From: Planctomycetaceae bacterium
GTDB taxonomy: Bacteria; Planctomycetota; Planctomycetia; Planctomycetales; Planctomycetaceae
Direction: 5' to 3'
Length of the DNA: 59,130 nucleotides
NCBI GenBank assembly: GCA_014762625.1
Contig: JABURQ010000133.1
Span: 1-59,130 of the forward strand
Part shown: one piece after another, positions 27,327 to 36,539 of the stretch
Numbering within the stretch: position 1 is the stretch's first letter
Layout of the letters: each line of letters starts with the position of its first letter
Position numbers and translations under genes: made by a program
The notes under the pieces: model-generated
Database searches by the model: none
What the model was told of the DNA's origin: nothing
Seen by the model: the letters and a program-made list of their open reading frames with translations, nothing else

Positions 27327-28115
27327 CTATTTTTGAAGGGTTTGGTCCGATTTTCTTGACCGCCCAAATCTCTTGTCGGGATAGCGGTATTTCTCTTCTA
27401 TCAAAAGGCGGCTTCTCTCCAGAATTTCCTCTGGTAGGCGCCCAGAATTCCGGGGATTATTCCAGAGTCTTCGTACTCCGGACACGAACTCTTCACACAA
27501 CAAAGGTTGGCTGAGGGAAGCTGTCTTTTCTGTCAGGTTTGTGATTCCGGGAAACTGGGGCGCGTATTCCGACTGTGTCCAAAGGATGCTCCCGTGTTGC
27601 AGAATCGCTCCTTTCCGGCGTCGTTGCGCGCTGCCGACAATTTTGTGCGCGCCGCAGACGAGGTCTCGTTCGTCTCCTCGCGAGTAACACAAAAAGGGTT
27701 CTCCTTGCGGGAATGATTTAGGGGTGCCGCGAAACTCGACTTGGAAAGATTGATGCGCCAACGCTGCCTGAATGAGGCGATGGATGTCCTGATAGAGTTG
27801 TGCAGGGTCGTCTTTCCAGCGGCTTCCCGCCGGAATCGAGCAGGAATATGTGATCTCATGGTGATGCAGGATGGCGCCACCGCCGGAGAGACGCCTGACG
27901 ACGTCGAGCGATTGCATCTCTTCCGGAATCGCTTCCGGCTCGTAGTCCTGAAAATATCCCAGAGAGATTGTCGGAGAAGACCAGCGGTACAGGCGGAAGT
28001 GACCGAGACCCTCTTCGATCGCGCGTTCGAGGAGGGCTTCATCGATGGCCATGTTGGCCATGCCCGACGCGGTTTCACATTCGCTGAAAATTTCACAGCG
28101 GACCGAGTCGGACAT
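27327..28115 (-). CDS. Lipoate-protein ligase A / octanoyltransferase-like protein
   Basis: This 262-aa protein of the biotin/lipoate A/B ligase (BPL_LplA_LipB) family transfers lipoate or octanoate to a conserved Lys of carrier proteins. Visible features are the GGGAILHHHEITYS segment (RRLSGGGAILHHHE, about 80-90) and the invariant Lys in GAHKIVGSAQRRRKGAILQH (about 160-180). The length fits LipM/LplA-type enzymes lacking the accessory C-terminal domain. It lies 23 bp downstream of gcvPB on the same strand, so its likely substrate is the neighbouring GcvH. Whether it uses free lipoate or octanoyl-ACP cannot be told by reading. Confidence 0.88.
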   Translation of the reverse strand: MSDSVRCEIFSECETASGMANMAIDEALLERAIEEGLGHFRLYRWSSPTISLGYFQDYEPEAIPEEMQSLDVVRRLSGGGAILHHHEITYSCSIPAGSRWKDDPAQLYQDIHRLIQAALAHQSFQVEFRGTPKSFPQGEPFLCYSRGDERDLVCGAHKIVGSAQRRRKGAILQHGSILWTQSEYAPQFPGITNLTEKTASLSQPLLCEEFVSGVRRLWNNPRNSGRLPEEILERSRLLIEEKYRYPDKRFGRSRKSDQTLQK

Positions 28116-28138
28116 CGTTCACTTCCTTCGGGATCGCA

Positions 28139-29597
<1,459 letters not shown>

Positions 29598-29605
<8 letters not shown>

Positions 29606-30980
29606 GTTGCGCGAGCATCCTTTCCGAAATTCCGTTGGCCAACACTTCCGCGAGGCTATCGATTTCTTCCCGCGTTCGCTTTTCGGTGACGGCCACCAAA
29701 AGCAGGTTCTCGGTTTCGCTTCCGATTTCCTCTTCGAATTGAGAGAGCTTCGGTCCGAGCCCCAGACCCGATTCAGCCGCTCGATCGATGACGTCTTTCG
29801 CCGAGACAGGGCAGCGCAGAACGAACTCTTTGAAGAAGGGACGATCGAAGGCGAGTTCGTAACCGTCTACCGCCGTCAACTTCTCGGCCGCGTAGTGGGC
29901 TTTCTGGCAGCAGAGTTCGCCGACTTCCTTGAGCCCCTGAGGGCCGATCGACGTCATATAGATCGTCGCTCGCAGCGCGAGGAGCCCTTGGTTTGTGCAA
30001 ATGTTGCTGGTCGCTTTGTCTCGGCGAATATGCTGCTCTCGTGCCTGAAGATTCAGAACGAAGCAGGGAGCGCCGAGTCGGTCGTTTGTCGTTCCGATGA
30101 CGCGTCCCGGCATCTTTCGCATATATTCCTGGCGACAGGCGAGAATTCCCAGAAAGGGACCGCCGTACTGCATCGGAATTCCCAACGGCTGACCTTCGGC
30201 AGTCACGATATCAACGCCCATATCACCGGGGCGCTTGAGGACGCCGAGACTCAAGGGATCCACCGAACAGATCAATAACGCTTCCTTCTCGTGAGCCGCT
30301 TCAGCGAGTTCGTGGACCTGTTCCAGATTGCCGTAGAAATTGGGATTCTGGATGACCAACGCCGCGGTCTCCTCGTCGAGCGCCGCTTTGACGTCTTCCA
30401 GGTCGGCGGTTCCGTCAGCCGTTCCGATCTCGACCAGCTCCGCTCCCTGCAATTTCAGGTAGGTCTTCAGCACCTCCCGATATTCGGGATGAACGGATTT
30501 CAGGACGGCCACTTTCTTCGACCGTCGCGTGACGCGCATCGCCATGAGAGCGGCTTCGGTAATCGCGGTACCTCCCTCGTAGAGTGAGGCGTTCGAGACA
30601 TCCATGCCGGTCAGTTGGCAGATCAATGTCTGATACTCGAAGAAGACTTGCAGACTTCCTTGCGACGCTTCCGCCTGATAGGGGGTGTAGGCGGTGTAAT
30701 ATTCTCCGCGGGAACTGATTTCATCGACTACGGAGGGGATAAAATGGTCGTAAACCCCGCCTCCCAGGAAACAGGTGAGGCCGCTTCCCGCCTGATTCTG
30801 CTTCGCGCGACCGGCGATTTCCTGTTCGAGTTCGAGTTCGCACTTGGCCGGTTGAAGGTCCAGTTCTCCCTGGAATCGAAGTTCGGGAGGGATCGACGCG
30901 AACAGTTCCTCGATGGAATTGACGCCGATCTCCTGCAACATTTCCTGCTGTTGCTCGGGAGTGGTGAAGATATAACTCAC
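29598..30980 (-). CDS. gcvPA: Glycine dehydrogenase (decarboxylating) subunit 1
   Basis: The 460-aa product is the alpha subunit of the split glycine cleavage P-protein and pairs with GcvPB. The N-terminus (YIFTTPEQQQEMLQEIGVNS) and the segment FLGGGVYDHFIPSVVDEIS are characteristic, as are YTPYQAEASQGSLQ and GMDVSNASLYEG. It starts with GTG, preceded by AGGA at about 8-11 nt. It is separated from gcvH by 99 bp containing two short hairpins, so its expression may differ from that of gcvH. The downstream end overlaps gcvPB. Confidence 0.96.
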
Positions 30981-31061
30981 AATGAATTCCTAACGGTGAC
31001 GATTCATTCTCATCTGTTATTCGGTTTGCGCATCGGCGCACGCCGAAAATATGCGAAGACC

Positions 31062-31077
31062 GACGCCTCCAGGCGTC
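31062..31077. repeat. Palindrome between gcvH and gcvPA
   Basis: GACGCCTCCAGGCGTC is a perfect inverted repeat (6-bp arms, 4-nt loop) 3 bp beyond the gcvH stop on the minus strand. A second hairpin, CGGCGCACGCCG, lies at 31034-31045. Without a T-run they are more likely repeat elements or RNA-processing/stability hairpins than terminators. Confidence 0.6.
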
Positions 31078-31079
31078 AA

Positions 31080-31466
31080 CTAATGGTCTTCCGTCTCGCA
31101 GTGGGCTTGGTAGGCCTGCAGGTCGAGGAGCGACTCGACGTCCGCAGCATCATCAACTTTCAGTTTCATGATCCAGCCGTCACCAACCGGTTCGTTGGTG
31201 AGCAGATCGTAGTCTTCTTCGAGCGTCGAGTTGACTTCCGTGACCTCTCCGGCGACGGGGGCGTACAAATCACTGGCGGCTTTCACGGTTTCCACCACAC
31301 CACAATCCTCACCGGCGGAGAGCTTTCGGCCCACGTCGGGTAATTCAATATAGGAGAGATCGGTGAGTTGACCAGCGGCGAACTCAGTGATGCCGACTGT
31401 TGCGATATCACCGTCCAAAGCGACCCATTCGTGGGTTTTGGTATATTTCAGGTTGGCAGGATCCAT
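31080..31466 (-). CDS. gcvH: Glycine cleavage system H protein
   Basis: The 128-aa lipoyl carrier protein shuttles the aminomethyl intermediate between P- and T-proteins and is oxidised by the L-protein. The lipoyl attachment site is Lys62 in the motif VETVKAASDLYAPVAGEV. The family N-terminus KYTKTHEWV and the C-terminal DGWIMKLK are present, and the length is normal. It lies 133 bp downstream of rpiB and upstream of gcvPA on the same strand. The co-located ligase at 27327 could lipoylate it. Confidence 0.97.
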   Translation of the reverse strand: MDPANLKYTKTHEWVALDGDIATVGITEFAAGQLTDLSYIELPDVGRKLSAGEDCGVVETVKAASDLYAPVAGEVTEVNSTLEEDYDLLTNEPVGDGWIMKLKVDDAADVESLLDLQAYQAHCETEDH

Positions 31467-31599
31467 TCCCGCGTTCTCCGTCGTCTAGAAGGCAAAATAC
31501 CGGCCCGGTCCAGTACCGTAAGCCGCGAATCAGTGCTTCTCACGATAACGGGAGACACCCTGAGATTAAAGGATCCGCGCAGAGATTTCCGACAGTTCC

Positions 31600-32052
31600 T
31601 CAGGATCGATTCTCGGCTTCGATCTGCTTGATTTTCTCGACGCGACGAGCGTGGCGACCCCCTTCAAACTCGGTCTTGGCCCAGATCTCGACCATTCGAT
31701 TCACCACATTATCCGACAGCAAATCGGCGGAAAGGCACATAATGTTCGCGTTGTTGTGGCGTCGGCTCATTTCCGCCGTCAGATCGTCGTGGCAATCCGC
31801 AGCGCGAACTCCGGGAAACTTATTCGCCGTGATACACATCCCGATTCCCGTACCGCAAATCAGAATGCCGCGATCGATGGTTCCATTGGAGACATCTTTC
31901 GCAACTTTCGCGGCGTAATCGGGGTAATCGACGCTGGCATCGGCGTCTTCGGGGCCGTAATCGTGAACTTCGTATCCCATGCGGGTCAACAAGTCTTTCA
32001 GACGAGACTTGACTTGCACTCCACGATGGTCACTGGCGATCGCAAATTTCAT
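31600..32052 (-). CDS. rpiB: Ribose-5-phosphate isomerase B
   Basis: The 150-aa product is a RpiB/LacAB-family sugar-phosphate isomerase, interconverting ribose-5-phosphate and ribulose-5-phosphate in the pentose phosphate pathway. Characteristic features are the N-terminal ASDHRGVQVKSRL, the DYPDYAAKVA segment and the catalytic loop CGTGIGMCITANK. Near the C-terminus it has the expected NNANIMCLSA and RHARRVEKI segments. The 110-bp gap to the upstream Sua5-like/phosphatase gene leaves room for its own promoter. Together with gnd at 53379 it covers part of the pentose phosphate pathway. Confidence 0.96.
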   Translation of the reverse strand: MKFAIASDHRGVQVKSRLKDLLTRMGYEVHDYGPEDADASVDYPDYAAKVAKDVSNGTIDRGILICGTGIGMCITANKFPGVRAADCHDDLTAEMSRRHNNANIMCLSADLLSDNVVNRMVEIWAKTEFEGGRHARRVEKIKQIEAENRS

Positions 32053-32162
32053 TCGTGTTTCACTTCTGCAGAATGGTTCGAGAATTCGGAGCTTGTCCGC
32101 TCGTTCGCTTCTGCGATTTCAGATTTCGGAAATGTATATATTCTTCAGAAGAATCGCCCGAC

Positions 32163-33272
32163 TTATTCGATCTCGTCGAGCAGTAACTTCAGGTAGGACT
32201 CAATTTCGGATTTACACGCTTCGTATTCGGCAAGTCCGCCTCCGATCGGGTCGGAGACATCCCGTCCCTCAGGAGAGAGCAAGCGGATTTTTCCCTCCAG
32301 GTCCGGACGGCTCATCAAAATGGCCTGACGATGGCTGTTCGTCAACGTCAGAATGTGATCCGTTTGATCCAGCAACTCTTCCGAAAGTTGCCGGCTAGTA
32401 TGATCACCGATATTGACGCCCTCGTCCAGTAACAGTTGAACGGCTTCCGGCGAGGCGGGATAACCGTTTCCGGCAGAAACGCCCGCCGAACCAACGAGAT
32501 ATCCTTTCTCGGGTAGGTCAGATGTTTCACATTGTAACTTCTCCGCCAGCATTTTACGAAACAATCCCTCCGCCATAGGGCTTCGGCAGGTGTTACCAGT
32601 GCAGACGAATAAATAGGAGGTTCCGGTCATTTGTTTCAAAAAGGCGCGGGTGAGCATTCCGGGTTGCACAACCGACCAATCATCTTTCTTAAGTTCAACG
32701 ATTGTTGGGCCTTGCGTTGAGTGGCAGGGGCCTGTCTCAACACAAAAATCACACCCGGCGGGGAGTTCTTCGTCTCCGCTGGGGGGGGATGTGGCTGATA
32801 CCTTAGCAACCGGCACCGGTGAGGTCAAAACTAACGGCCCCGATAACAATTTTTGTAAGTCTCTAATGAATTGTGATTTGGGACTCAGCAGACGCAATCG
32901 ACGCCCCATCGATAAACGCTGTTGCGTCGAGGACGGAAGTCCCTCCAATAACCCGAAAGGCAGATCGACCGGAACCTCCAGCTGGAGTCCCCCCGGCCAA
33001 CAACGCGTCATCAGCCGTCGCCCCATGTCCGAAATTTCTTCGAGGTAATCGAGGGCCTGATGATATCCCGCCACGCAGAGACACAGGTGCTGTCCTGCTT
33101 TGAGGTTCCCCGCCATACGCTCAATCGCGGCTGGACGCTGCGACCAACCGACCTGAACGACTCCGGTATCGATCGTGGTCTGCATCACTTCGCCTTCGGC
33201 CAAGCGTGAAATGACATCCACAACGACATCGCGCTGGTCTTCGGCGGATTGATAATCGATATGAGAATTCAT
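32163..33272 (-). CDS. Fusion: degenerate Sua5/YrdC-like domain + low-molecular-weight protein phosphatase
   Basis: The 369-aa protein has two domains. Residues about 1-215 follow the Sua5/YrdC plan, with a WPGGLQLEVP segment and a GPCHSTQGPTIVELK-type C-terminal motif ending in VVQPG. The N-terminal substrate motifs are altered, though: the usual PTDTVYGL position reads TTIDTGVVQVG and the K-x-R-P segment is missing. Residues about 225-369 are a low-molecular-weight tyrosine phosphatase/arsenate reductase fold, with the P-loop CTGNTCRS (C-x5-R) and general-acid Asp in VSDPIGGG. The phosphatase half looks intact and the Sua5 half looks non-catalytic. In Bacillus ywlC and ywlE are neighbours, so the pairing has a precedent. 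Confidence 0.85.
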   Translation of the reverse strand: MNSHIDYQSAEDQRDVVVDVISRLAEGEVMQTTIDTGVVQVGWSQRPAAIERMAGNLKAGQHLCLCVAGYHQALDYLEEISDMGRRLMTRCWPGGLQLEVPVDLPFGLLEGLPSSTQQRLSMGRRLRLLSPKSQFIRDLQKLLSGPLVLTSPVPVAKVSATSPPSGDEELPAGCDFCVETGPCHSTQGPTIVELKKDDWSVVQPGMLTRAFLKQMTGTSYLFVCTGNTCRSPMAEGLFRKMLAEKLQCETSDLPEKGYLVGSAGVSAGNGYPASPEAVQLLLDEGVNIGDHTSRQLSEELLDQTDHILTLTNSHRQAILMSRPDLEGKIRLLSPEGRDVSDPIGGGLAEYEACKSEIESYLKLLLDEIE

Positions 33273-33385
33273 AGACGATGGGAAATGAGTGACGGGATTG
33301 CCTGAATCTTCGCGACTCCGGGAGCACCGTACAACCCCTCACTTGGATTTTCCGGCGAACGACAACTTTCCCGAACAGGACATTT

Positions 33386-34318
33386 TTAATCCTGATAGCG
33401 GACCTGGCTCCAATCCCTGGCATGTTCGCACATCAACTTCAGCTTCTCAGGATCGTGACTGCACGCCACAATTCCCGGCAACCGGAGCATATCGGCCCGA
33501 TCGTCCAGCCAGAGTTCTTTGAAATGGACCGGTTCGCCGTTATGCACCCAGAGCGCGTCCCCTCCCAGAATTCTTGCAATTTGTAAAGAAACCGGAAAAT
33601 CGTACACATTCGGGGAGTGAATCAGCGAACCGCCAAATTCCCCCGTCGCAAATAACGCAAAGATACAGCCCGGCATCGTATCGGCGGTATAGCCTTCCAG
33701 CCCAATCTCCGCTAATCCCGCCGCTCGCTCGGCATCCGCCTGTTGAAAACCGATCATGTAGATCTTGTTGGAGTCGGGACGGTTCTCCGCCGTGATCGGC
33801 GTCATTTGATCGAGTGCCTCCCTCGCTGGCATCGACCAGTCGTCTTCGCCGCAGCGGATCGTCTCCCCGGAGACTTCGACCCAGGTTCCCATTTCTCCCG
33901 TTTCGGGAATATAGACGAGCGAATAATGCAACGTGTCCACGGTTCGCAGGCTGAGCATGACGGCGTACCCGTTGCCGGTCTTGTCGCGATATTGCTTCGT
34001 GCCGTCGATCGGATCGAGGCAGATTGTATAAGGGCTCTCTGCCGGGAAGCGTCCCAGATCGCCGGTCGTCTCTTCCGCTTCGATGCGACACTCTTTGAGA
34101 ATCGGGTCGGCATCGCGGAGCGCGGCAATCAACAATTCCTGCACCGTCAGGTCGGCGAGAGTCAGGGCGTCGGTCATCGGACTGCCGGACTCTTTTTTGC
34201 CTTCCAGAGAAATATTGTGATAGCGCAACTGCTTGGCGACCGCACCGCTCCAGCGAAGGGCAGCGGGCATCTGTTTTCCGAGAGCGGCAACAATTTGCTG
34301 TAATTTTTGATCTGTCAT
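33386..34318 (-). CDS. 3'(2'),5'-bisphosphate nucleotidase / CysQ-like inositol monophosphatase family
   Basis: The 310-aa protein of the lithium-sensitive phosphatase superfamily has metal-binding motifs I (EAEETTGDL), II (LDPIDGTKQY) and the later IHSPNVYDFPVSL segment in place of the usual WDxAA. The similarity is closest to CysQ/HAL2-like nucleotidases, which hydrolyse 3'-phosphoadenosine 5'-phosphate, but inositol or histidinol phosphate cannot be excluded. ATG at 34318 is preferred; an in-frame GTG two codons earlier is possible. It lies 26 bp downstream of the ATP-grasp ligase gene, apparently in one operon with mch. Confidence 0.88.
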   Translation of the reverse strand: MTDQKLQQIVAALGKQMPAALRWSGAVAKQLRYHNISLEGKKESGSPMTDALTLADLTVQELLIAALRDADPILKECRIEAEETTGDLGRFPAESPYTICLDPIDGTKQYRDKTGNGYAVMLSLRTVDTLHYSLVYIPETGEMGTWVEVSGETIRCGEDDWSMPAREALDQMTPITAENRPDSNKIYMIGFQQADAERAAGLAEIGLEGYTADTMPGCIFALFATGEFGGSLIHSPNVYDFPVSLQIARILGGDALWVHNGEPVHFKELWLDDRADMLRLPGIVACSHDPEKLKLMCEHARDWSQVRYQD

Positions 34319-34344
34319 ATTCACTCACTAATGATTCAATGAAA

Positions 34345-35244
34345 TTAAGATACCTGGAAAGATTCTTTCGAGATATCGGCTTGTAAACTTTCCAGAAACC
34401 GTTTGGCGACATCAATTCCCGTCGCTTTTTGAAACGCCCGCCATCCGGGAACCGCATTCAGTTCGATGACGAACGTCTCACCCGATTGAGACTCGAGTAG
34501 ATCGACGCCGGCGATACGCGTGCCGATTACCTCAGATGCGCGGAGGGCCAACTCGACCTGCTGTTGTGTCGGTTCGACCTGTGTTGCGGAGCCGTTGCGG
34601 GCGACGTTGGTCCGAAAGTCATCCGCCGATTCACGCTTCATCGCTCCGACGATCTCGCCATCCAGAATCAACAGACGCGTATCGTAGCCGGCGTGAGGCA
34701 CAAACTTCTGGAGATAGAGGACCGCATCGATCCGTTCCAGTGTCCGGAACGTCCGAAACGCCAAATCGGGATCGCTGACGCGAACGATTCCCCGACCCTC
34801 GGCTCCAAACACCGGTTTAACGACCACATCGCCGCCCAGTTGTTCGAATGCCTCCAGCGCCGCATCGGAAGACTCCCCGATCCAGGTCGGTGGAACGGGA
34901 AGCCCGGCAGCGGCAAGTTTCGCCGTCGTGAGTGACTTATCGACGGCACATTCGACCGCACGCGGAGAATTCACGACGATTTTTCCAGCCGCCTGCAATT
35001 GGCCGAGAACATCCATTCGCGTGACCACTTCTTCCAGCGATCCCGGAGGCATCGTCCTCACAATGAAGGCCTCAAAGTCGTCGAGAGCCACTTCATCGCA
35101 CGAAAATCGCGTCCCCGCTGAAGTCACACTCATTGAGAGCCGACGGAAATCGAGTCGCACCGCGTCGCTTCCCAGTTCCCGAGCGGCGCGCTGTAAATCC
35201 TCGACGTACCAGCTCCCCTCATTTCCGAAGATGCCGATCTTCAC
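34345..35244 (-). CDS. RimK-type ATP-grasp ligase (H4MPT-associated, MptN-like)
   Basis: The 299-aa product is an ATP-grasp ligase of the RimK family, which adds alpha- or gamma-linked amino acids (usually glutamate) to a carboxylate. ATP-grasp elements are visible in DVVVKPVFGAEGRGIVRVS (Lys and Gly-rich loop) and FVIELNAVPGW (metal-binding Glu/Asn). Its GTG start overlaps the mch stop by 4 bp (GTGA), so it is translationally coupled to an H4MPT enzyme. That context favours tetrahydromethanopterin:glutamate ligase activity (MptN) over ribosomal protein S6 modification. The start could also be later, but the N-terminus MKIGIFGNEGSW fits a Rossmann-like beta strand. Confidence 0.85.
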   Translation of the reverse strand: MKIGIFGNEGSWYVEDLQRAARELGSDAVRLDFRRLSMSVTSAGTRFSCDEVALDDFEAFIVRTMPPGSLEEVVTRMDVLGQLQAAGKIVVNSPRAVECAVDKSLTTAKLAAAGLPVPPTWIGESSDAALEAFEQLGGDVVVKPVFGAEGRGIVRVSDPDLAFRTFRTLERIDAVLYLQKFVPHAGYDTRLLILDGEIVGAMKRESADDFRTNVARNGSATQVEPTQQQVELALRASEVIGTRIAGVDLLESQSGETFVIELNAVPGWRAFQKATGIDVAKRFLESLQADISKESFQVS

Positions 35245-36224
35245 GCGGAGGCCTCCGGCGTTTCCGAGGGATCGACGATCTGGAACGATTCCACCAGGAC
35301 GTCAGGATTCAGTTTGCCGTAGCGAAAGACGCGACCCGTATCGAGATTCTGAATCATGATCTCGGCGGGAGAGAAGAGGTGGGGATCGATTTTATAGAAA
35401 TCGCGACCGGCGTTTTCAAAAATCTCCAGAAACGGGCGTCCATAATCGGGACTCGCTTCCGCAGGAATTCGATCGCCGATCGCTTCAATCTCTGAATCTT
35501 CGCCGGTCACCCAAAGTGAAACGTTCGCCCCGTACAGGACCGCATCGTTCGTTCGACCGATTCCCTCCAGATCATTCGCAGCGACGGGAGGGAGGGGAGC
35601 GACGCCGAATCCACATTCGATGTTGGAGACGTCATACCCGAGTTCGTGCATTTTATGGAGTGCGGTTTCCACCGAACGAGCCACCACTTGGAGCGTTCCC
35701 GCTGAAGAAGCGGTCGGTGCCACCAGTAAGGCGAGATTTTCCGGAGGAACGCCGCATTTCTGAGCAATATCGAGAGCGACGTCATCGGTCGGCAATTGAG
35801 AAGATTCGATCACACCCACCGCATGCTCGGGCGATTCGGTGAATCCGATCTCCTGGAAAAGATCTTCCCGAGCCGCCGCCGCTCGCATTGGCCCCGAACC
35901 CATGCCGAAATAATTGTCGTATCCCAATTGCCAGCCAGCGTACTGACTGGCAAGACACGCCGCCACCGGGTGATCGGTCCAGGTGCAGATCACCGGCCAG
36001 TTCCAGTCTCCCAGAAGTCCATTGGTCAGGGAAACCCTCCCCAGGCCGGCAAGGCAGATCTCGGCCAGCCGTAATCCGGCATCGATTCCGCCGCGAACGT
36101 TCACCCCAAAATCAAACACCTCGGTGCCGCAGTTTAATTTCTGCTGCGAGGTTTTCAGTTCGAATTCATCTCGGCGGACGTTTTCGAGTTGTTTCCAGGC
36201 ACGTTCGTTCAGTCCCAGAGGCAT
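35241..36224 (-). CDS. mch: Methenyltetrahydromethanopterin cyclohydrolase
   Basis: The 327-aa enzyme converts methenyl-H4MPT to formyl-H4MPT in the archaeal-type C1 carrier pathway, which is also present in some methylotrophs and planctomycetes. Recognisable segments are LNERAWKQLE, FGVNVRGGIDAGLRLAEICL, SQYAGWQLGYDNYFGMGSGP and GADVSLWV-type 'YGANVSLWVTG'. I prefer ATG at 36224; a TTG 7 codons upstream is possible. It is the first gene of the minus-strand run and overlaps the ATP-grasp gene by 4 bp. Other H4MPT genes (fae, mtdB, ftr, fhc) are not in the window. Confidence 0.94.
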   Translation of the reverse strand: MPLGLNERAWKQLENVRRDEFELKTSQQKLNCGTEVFDFGVNVRGGIDAGLRLAEICLAGLGRVSLTNGLLGDWNWPVICTWTDHPVAACLASQYAGWQLGYDNYFGMGSGPMRAAAAREDLFQEIGFTESPEHAVGVIESSQLPTDDVALDIAQKCGVPPENLALLVAPTASSAGTLQVVARSVETALHKMHELGYDVSNIECGFGVAPLPPVAANDLEGIGRTNDAVLYGANVSLWVTGEDSEIEAIGDRIPAEASPDYGRPFLEIFENAGRDFYKIDPHLFSPAEIMIQNLDTGRVFRYGKLNPDVLVESFQIVDPSETPEASA

Positions 36225-36459
36225 GGATTTACTTTCGTCTAACAAACGTCGTTTCGGGAGTGAATGCTGAGAGGGGTCTGATTGTCGCGAGCGGGAGGCC
36301 GGAAATCAAACCCGGAACAGCGGGGAGGTCGAGGATCGACAGGATCCGCGAGCGAGCCGGTTCTGTCTGAGGGTATTTTATATAAAACCAGACGACCTCG
36401 GTGGTTTTGAAAAGCCCCCGTCGATTCATTATGATCACCGGGCAGGGTCATTCACACAA

Positions 36460-36487
36460 TTGACGACCTCGTTCACACTGATAGATT
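36460..36487 (+). promoter_or_regulatory. Predicted sigma-70-like promoter of the phosphofructokinase gene
   Basis: TTGACG and TAGATT are separated by 16 bp, with transcription expected to begin about 45 bp before the GTG at 36540. It lies in the divergent region shared with mch (36225-36539), which otherwise shows an AT-rich patch (ttttatataaaa) near 36375-36386. Assigned by eye only. Confidence 0.4.
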
Positions 36488-36497
36488 CCACAGTTTC

Positions 36498-36514
36498 GTC
36501 AGGTTGAACCTGAC
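36498..36514. promoter_or_regulatory. Palindromic operator-like site in the phosphofructokinase leader
   Basis: GTCAGGTTGAACCTGAC is a perfect 17-nt palindrome (8-bp arms, central G) between the predicted promoter and the GTG start. Its position would suit repressor binding or a leader hairpin. The outer six bases of each arm match the repeat at 38764-38780. Confidence 0.5.
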
Positions 36515-36539
36515 CGACACAGACACCAAGGACAACACC

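Noticed and set aside
31467-31599. Glycine riboswitch before gcvH
   Set aside because: The 133-bp leader lacks the conserved aptamer core I would expect; only unrelated hairpins are visible.
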